Of a stretch of 64,000 nt of DNA, positions 59,724-64,000 are shown in pieces. The DNA comes from Bradyrhizobium iriomotense. GTDB taxonomy: Bacteria > Pseudomonadota > Alphaproteobacteria > Rhizobiales > Xanthobacteraceae. The position numbers and the translations under genes are program-made. How positions within the stretch are numbered: position 1 is the first letter of the stretch; each line of letters opens with the position of its first letter. The notes beneath the pieces were generated by a model. The model saw only the letters and a list, made by a program, of their open reading frames with translations, did no database searches and was not told the DNA's origin. Location: NCBI RefSeq assembly GCF_018129405.1, contig NZ_JAFCLP010000008.1, positions 62,001 through 126,000 of the forward strand, written 5' to 3'.

Positions 59724-59966
59724 GCAGGCCTCCTTGCAGGATCCTGTCCCATTGCTAACGGGCGAACGACACCGCTGGTTCCCTCGCGGGCGATCCCGCC
59801 ACCTGACGCTCATTTTCGCGCGGACGCTGTAACCCAGTTCACATGTGCAGAGCCGGCAACCTGCCAGATTTGCAGCAATCACGCTGAAGTCACGCGCCGA
59901 TCACGGCGCCCGGTTCACTTTGATTGCCCGGAGATTCGATCATTCATTCATTTGCGGGAGCGGGAA

Positions 59967-61361
59967 ATGGTGTCCTTCGAGAGTTTGAGGAGTGAATACG
60001 AGCGCAATTGGGCCAGTCTCGAGATCCGGCCCGGACGCCTCGCCGATGCGAATGCAGTCGCACGCAAGGCGCTCAGCGGCAAGGCGACCTATCAGCAGAT
60101 CGAGCGGCTGACCGGCGTTCCCTGGTATTTTACGGCGCTCTGCCATTACCGCGAATCCAATTTCGATTTCGACACCTATCTCGGCAACGGCGAGTCGCTT
60201 CATCGCGTGACGACCATCGTGCCGAAGGGGCGCGGCCCGTTTGCCACCTTCATCGACGGCGCCGTGGACGCGTTCAGAATCGAGAATTTCATCGGCGCGC
60301 AGGACTGGGGCATCGCGCGGATGCTGTTCCGTCTCGAGGCGTTCAACGGCTTCGGCTACCACGCCAAGGGCGTCAATTCGCCCTATCTCTACGGCGGCTC
60401 GAACCTGTACGGCCCGCCCGAGGCAAGGCCCGGCAAATTCGTCCGCGACCACGTGTTCGACCCCAACCACGTCGATTCCCAGCTCGGCACGGCCGTGATC
60501 CTGCATGCGATGCTGGCGCTGGATTCCTCGATCACGCTCGACGGCAGCCCGCAATTCGCAGGCCGCATCGAGCCGGAGGACGATACGGCCGCGACGGTCG
60601 TGCTGATGCAGCAGGCGCTCAACAGGCTCGGCGCCAACCCGCCGCTCGCCGAGGACGGCATCAGCGGCCCGAAGACCAGGGCCGCGGTCTCGCAGTTTCA
60701 GCAGCAGAACGGCCTCAGGGATACCGGCCTTCTCGACGGCGCCACGGTCGCCGCCATCACGCGCGCGACCCAGCCGGGAGGGGTCATGCAGAGCGGCGAC
60801 CTGTCCCAGGTCCTGAAGCGTCTGGAAGACCTCGCGCAGGTGCTGCGGCCACCGGCCGGCGGCGGAACGATTCCGGGACCGACGACACCAGGCAATACGC
60901 TGCCTGCCACCAATGATCCGATCAGCCTGTTCGAGCGGCTGTTCTCTCTCATCAACAACAAGACGACGCCGATGCCAGGACCGGTTACCCCGACCAACCC
61001 CGCTCCTGTCGATCAATTGAAACAGGTCGTCGACCTGCTCAGCACGCTGCTCAGCAAGAACGGCAAGCCCGTGCTGGGCCAAGTCAACGGCGCGCTGGGC
61101 GAGACCATCGGCAAGCTGCTCGACGGCAAGAAGACCGCGCTCGGCATCGGCGGCTCGCTCATCACTGCGCTGCTCTCGTCGGTGACGGCGAGCCCCAATG
61201 CAGGAGGTCTTGCAGGGCTGCTCGGCACGATCGTCTCGGCGGTGCCGGGCCTCGGTCAGTTCGCGATGCCGATCTCGCTCGCGCTCACCGCCTGGGGCGT
61301 GCTCGGCAAGCTGGAGAAATGGGCGCAGGGCACCGCGCCGCCGCCGAAGGTGACGACGTAG
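59967..61361 (+). CDS. Lysin-like protein with peptidoglycan-binding domain and hydrophobic tail
   Basis: The ATG at 59967 follows GGGAG and gives 464 residues; the longer frame is a shadow of the gene on the other strand. Residues 45-190 look like a lysozyme-type domain, with Glu63 in TALCHYRESNFDF as the likely catalytic acid and the aromatic, glycine-rich stretch FNGFGYHAKGVNSPYLYGGS. Residues 200-270 form a PG_binding_1 domain (ALNRLGANPPLAEDGISGPK, then AAVSQFQQQNGL). A Pro/Thr linker leads to a C-terminal region with hydrophobic segments (GIGGSLITALLSSVTA and LAGLLGTIVSAVPGLGQFAM). There is no N-terminal signal peptide. The layout recalls phage endolysins joined to a holin-like part. 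Confidence 0.7.
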   Translation: MVSFESLRSEYERNWASLEIRPGRLADANAVARKALSGKATYQQIERLTGVPWYFTALCHYRESNFDFDTYLGNGESLHRVTTIVPKGRGPFATFIDGAVDAFRIENFIGAQDWGIARMLFRLEAFNGFGYHAKGVNSPYLYGGSNLYGPPEARPGKFVRDHVFDPNHVDSQLGTAVILHAMLALDSSITLDGSPQFAGRIEPEDDTAATVVLMQQALNRLGANPPLAEDGISGPKTRAAVSQFQQQNGLRDTGLLDGATVAAITRATQPGGVMQSGDLSQVLKRLEDLAQVLRPPAGGGTIPGPTTPGNTLPATNDPISLFERLFSLINNKTTPMPGPVTPTNPAPVDQLKQVVDLLSTLLSKNGKPVLGQVNGALGETIGKLLDGKKTALGIGGSLITALLSSVTASPNAGGLAGLLGTIVSAVPGLGQFAMPISLALTAWGVLGKLEKWAQGTAPPPKVTT

Positions 61362-61430
61362 GCACGGCCATCCTTCGAGACGCCCGCCCACGGCGGGCCC
61401 TCAGGATAGGTCACGTTTCGCGGCGCGCCC

Positions 61431-61571
61431 GTCATCCCGGGGCGCGCGCAGCGCGAGCCCGGGATCCAAAACCACAGGGCAAATTTTGGCGAAGGCTCGG
61501 AGTGATCACCTCGCGCAACAACCACTTCCTGGGGGTATGGGTCCCGGGCTCGCTTCGCGCCCCGGGACGAC
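61431..61571. repeat. Paired palindromic repeat (CCCGGG variant)
   Basis: GTCATCCCGGGGCGCGCGCA at the left with GCGAGCCCGGGAT, and TATGGGTCCCGGGCTCGCTT with CGCGCCCCGGGACGAC at the right, are inverted hairpins. The interior, with CCACAGGGCAAATTTTGGCG and AACCACTTCCTGGGGG, is related to the interiors of the copies at 8517, 46256 and 49446. Confidence 0.75.
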
Positions 61572-61594
61572 AGCGGCGGATGAGGCGGCGGCGC

Positions 61595-62287
61595 CTACTG
61601 GCGCAGCATGATCAGGGGATCGGCGGTGTCGGGGACGCGCCGCCACTGCGCGTTGTCGTCGGCCTCGAACTGCCAGACATCGCCTGATTTCGACATCAGG
61701 ATGATCTGGCCGCGCTCGAGCCGCCATTGCGTCGGATTGAACTGCGCAATGGCCGCATCGCATCTCGGCTTGAGGAAGACCTGGAAATTGTCCTGTCCGG
61801 CTTCCGTGTTGGTCAGCGTCAGCCCGCACACCGGCTGACCGTTACCGCGCACCATCGACCAGTCGCCGATCATCTGGTCCATCGACTTGGCCATCGAGCG
61901 TGCGGCGGCGAGGTCCTGCAGGATGTAGACGCCCTCGCCCTGGCGCAGGCCCTCGAAGATGCCGGCCTCGACCTCGGTGAAGTCGATCACGGCTTCACCG
62001 GTCGCATCCTGCAAGCGCACGATGTCGAGGCCCTTCACGCTCCAGGCGACGATGTCCTTGGTGAAGGGCAGCGCGGTCTTGCAGGCCGGCTCGAGCTCCA
62101 GCTTGTAACCCTGGCCTGCGGCATCGGCCTTGAGCGTGACGACGCAGGTCTTGCTGCGCTCGGTGGTCGAAAGCTCCCACTGCCCGGGCATCGATTTCTT
62201 CAGGCTCGTCGCATCCTGCGCATGCGCAGCGCCGATCGCGGCAACACATGCCCCGATCGCGAATGCGAGAACCCGAAGAACTCTCAT
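61595..62287 (-). CDS. Exported AprI/Inh-family metalloprotease inhibitor, two domains
   Basis: The 230-residue protein has a signal peptide ending GAAHA-QD. It then contains two related domains of about 90 residues each. The first has PGQWELSTTERSKTCVVTL and ending FEGLRQGEGVYILQ; the second has IGDWSMVRGNGQPVCGLTL and ending WQFEADDNAQWRRVP. Each starts with W and carries the Cys pair of the Inh/Omp19 lipocalin-like fold. Family members inhibit serralysin-type metalloproteases in the periplasm. No protease gene is adjacent. It overlaps the hydroxyacid dehydrogenase stop (TGATG), so it is probably translated from the same transcript. Confidence 0.85.
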   Translation of the reverse strand: MRVLRVLAFAIGACVAAIGAAHAQDATSLKKSMPGQWELSTTERSKTCVVTLKADAAGQGYKLELEPACKTALPFTKDIVAWSVKGLDIVRLQDATGEAVIDFTEVEAGIFEGLRQGEGVYILQDLAAARSMAKSMDQMIGDWSMVRGNGQPVCGLTLTNTEAGQDNFQVFLKPRCDAAIAQFNPTQWRLERGQIILMSKSGDVWQFEADDNAQWRRVPDTADPLIMLRQ

Positions 62288-63276
62288 CAGCGCCCCTTGA
62301 ACGGCGTTTCCGCAACCGGCGTCAGCGGCGCCTTGCCGGCGAACCAGGACTTGAGATTGTCGACGACGAGCTGGTCCATCGCGTTGCGCGTCACCACGGA
62401 AGCCGAGCCGATATGCGGCAGCAGCACGACGTTCTGCATGGTCTTGAGCTCGTCCGGCACATTCGGCTCGGCCGCGAACACGTCGAGACCGGCGGCGAGG
62501 ATAGCGCCTGATTTCAGCGCCTGGATCAGCGCCGGCTCGTCGACCACGGAGCCGCGCGCGACGTTGATCAGCACGCCGCGCGGGCCGAGCGCCTTGAGCA
62601 CTTCGGCATTGATCATCTTGTTGGTCGAGGCGCCGCCCGGCACGATCACCATCAAGGTGTCCACCGCCTTCGCCATCTCGATCAGATCAGGATAGTGCTT
62701 GTAGGAGACGTCCTTGGACGGATTGCGGGAGTGATAGACCACCGGGACCAGCGAGGCATCGAGCCGGCGCGCGATGGCCTGGCCGATCCGGCCCATGCCG
62801 ACGATGCCGACCTTGCGGTCGCGCAGCGAGCCGACGCTGAGCGGATAGTTCTGCGTCTGCCAGAGCCCGGAGCGCACATAGCGGTCAGCCTTGATGAACT
62901 CGCGCAAGGTGGAGATCAGAAGGCCCATCGCGACGTCGGCGACCTCCTCGGTCAGCACGTCGGGCGTGTTGGTGACGATGATGTTGTGCTCGGCCGCGTA
63001 TTTTGCGTCGATGTGGTCGTAGCCGACGCCGAAGCTCGCCACCATCTCGATCTTGGGCAGCTGCGACAGCGAATCCCTGTCGGCGCGAACCGTGTGATAG
63101 GTCACCGCCACGCCGCGGATTTTTTCGCGGATCGCCGGGGTCAGGCGCTCGAGATCACCGCGCGTCTCGGCCTTGTGCACGACGAAATGATCGGAAAACC
63201 CGCTCTCGAGGATCGGCCGCACCGGTCCATAAATCAAAAGGTCGATCTTTTCGGACGAAATCGAACCGGTAGACAT
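62287..63276 (-). CDS. D-2-hydroxyacid dehydrogenase
   Basis: The 329-residue NAD(P)-dependent enzyme reduces a 2-oxoacid, probably glyoxylate or hydroxypyruvate. The nucleotide motif VGMGRIGQ is at 159-166 and the catalytic triad is Arg241 (NVARGSV), Glu270 (FAAEP) and His288 (LLPHIGSAS). The substrate-loop sequence ASFGVGYDHID is the family type. It starts with the ATG at 63276, whose A is shared with the TGA of the permease gene, so it is translationally coupled to an ABC transporter for an oxyanion or organic acid. Confidence 0.92.
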   Translation of the reverse strand: MSTGSISSEKIDLLIYGPVRPILESGFSDHFVVHKAETRGDLERLTPAIREKIRGVAVTYHTVRADRDSLSQLPKIEMVASFGVGYDHIDAKYAAEHNIIVTNTPDVLTEEVADVAMGLLISTLREFIKADRYVRSGLWQTQNYPLSVGSLRDRKVGIVGMGRIGQAIARRLDASLVPVVYHSRNPSKDVSYKHYPDLIEMAKAVDTLMVIVPGGASTNKMINAEVLKALGPRGVLINVARGSVVDEPALIQALKSGAILAAGLDVFAAEPNVPDELKTMQNVVLLPHIGSASVVTRNAMDQLVVDNLKSWFAGKAPLTPVAETPFKGR

Positions 63277-64000
63277 CAGCTTTCCTTTCCAAGCGCGCTT
63301 TCATGCCAGCGCCGTAAAACGAGGTGGGAAACTAGCGCCAGCACCCCATAGATGACAATCCCGGCCAGCGACAACAAAAGCAGCGCGGCGAACATGCGGG
63401 GTATGTTCAACCGGTAGCCCGACTCGGCGATCCTGTAGGCGAGCCCGGAGCCGGCGCCGGCCGTTCCGGCCGCAATCTCGGCCACGACCGCGCCGATCAG
63501 AGAGAGGCCGCCGGCAATGCGCAAGCCGCCGAGGATGTAGGGCAGCGCCGCCGGCAGCTTCAGGAAGCGCAGGGTTTGTGGCTTTGATGCGCCATAGAGC
63601 TGGAACAGCCCGGCGAGATTGCGGTCGACCGAGTTCAATCCCAGCGTGGTGTTCGACAACACCGGGAAGAAGGCGACGATAAAGGCGCAGACGACGACCG
63701 CGGTCTGCTGCTCCAGATAAATCAGCAGCAGCGGCGCAATCGCGATCACCGGCGTCACCTGGAGCACGATTGCGTAGGGGAACAGCGAATATTCCACCCA
63801 TTTCGACTGGTTGAACAAGAGCGCCAGCGCGATGCCGCCAATGCTGGCGGCGGCAAAGCCTTCGAGCGTCGTCAGCAGCGTGGTCGCGAGCGATTGTGAC
63901 AGCACCGCCCAGTCCTTGATCAGTGTCAGGACGATGACGGAGGGCGCCGGCAGCACGTAAGGCGGGATGTCCTTGATGCGAACGACGAGTTCCCAGGCAA
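63276..64000 (-). CDS. ABC transporter permease, SsuC/TauC-like, truncated by window end
   Basis: The reading frame runs off the right end; its last coding bases in the window encode WELVVRIKDIPPYVLPAPSV, the usual start of the SsuC/TauC/ThiX-type inner-membrane permeases. About 240 residues with five or six helices are visible. The EAA loop is LFQLYGASKPQTLRFLKLPAALPYILGGLRI. Such systems import nitrate, sulphonates, taurine or pyrimidine precursors; the other components lie outside the window. Its TGA shares a base with the start of the hydroxyacid dehydrogenase gene, so the two are coupled. Confidence 0.9.
   Translation of the reverse strand, partial: AWELVVRIKDIPPYVLPAPSVIVLTLIKDWAVLSQSLATTLLTTLEGFAAASIGGIALALLFNQSKWVEYSLFPYAIVLQVTPVIAIAPLLLIYLEQQTAVVVCAFIVAFFPVLSNTTLGLNSVDRNLAGLFQLYGASKPQTLRFLKLPAALPYILGGLRIAGGLSLIGAVVAEIAAGTAGAGSGLAYRIAESGYRLNIPRMFAALLLLSLAGIVIYGVLALVSHLVLRRWHESALGKES

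Noticed and set aside
59967-61361. Prophage remnant around the lysin-like gene
   Set aside because: No integrase, capsid, tail, portal or terminase gene and no attachment-site duplication is visible on either side.

Overview
The window looks like a high-GC alphaproteobacterial chromosome of the Bradyrhizobium / Nitrobacteraceae type. The evidence is the pckA / chvI-chvG / hprK / EIIA-Man / HPr linkage typical of Rhizobiales, codon usage with G/C in almost every third position, and several families of intergenic palindromic repeats of the kind scattered through Bradyrhizobium genomes. I see no rRNA, tRNA, CRISPR array, integrase or intact insertion sequence.

Layout. 1-8.7 kb: the polA tail, then single genes (LysE-type exporter, glutathione S-transferase, pyrE, a DUF2865 protein, a GIY-YIG nuclease bracketed by inverted repeats, glycogen phosphorylase, a thioesterase). 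8.7-18.3 kb: pckA on the minus strand, a periplasmic TPR-CHAT protease and a HugZ-like protein, then the plus-strand regulatory series chvI-chvG-hprK-manX-ptsH, which joins an envelope/acid-stress two-component system to an incomplete, regulatory phosphotransferase system. 18.4-22 kb: a GT39 membrane glycosyltransferase and lepA. 22-33 kb: an accessory-looking stretch with a MarR-Bug-O-methyltransferase operon, GNAT, SnoaL-like, WYL regulator, Tat-exported hydrolase, SRPBCC, secreted TPR protein, NylB-like serine hydrolase and a lone DpgC-like dioxygenase. Three copies of one palindromic repeat lie inside it. 33-35 kb: a large multidomain methyltransferase.

35-41.2 kb is an envelope module on the minus strand: a Met-rich Spy/CpxP-like protein, then DUF2933, an ICMT-like methyltransferase, a MacB-type ATPase, an FtsX-type permease and a HlyD adaptor. 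Both transcription units carry a TTGA-N6-TCAA palindrome (FNR/FixK type) about 21-22 nt upstream of a -10-like hexamer, which suggests control by oxygen limitation. 41.4-49.4 kb: a flavin-dependent acyl-CoA dehydrogenase homologue, a PAS-GGDEF-EAL protein with a degenerate GGDEF, mepA and modABC. 49.6-56.7 kb: PepSY, a K+/H+ antiporter, an MscS channel, map, radC, a DUF4239 protein and a glycine-zipper protein. 56.9-64 kb: a polyvinyl-alcohol-dehydrogenase-like quinohaemoprotein, a small lipoprotein, a lysin-like protein with a hydrophobic tail, a double-domain Inh/AprI inhibitor, a hydroxyacid dehydrogenase and a truncated ABC permease.

The most unusual signals are (i) the GIY-YIG gene between two inverted REP-like hairpins whose gene-less pairs recur elsewhere in the window, (ii) the paired FixK/FNR-type promoters of the envelope module, (iii) the lone DpgC homologue, and (iv) the lysin-like protein with a holin-like hydrophobic end. 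All functional calls are by reading; no database search was possible.
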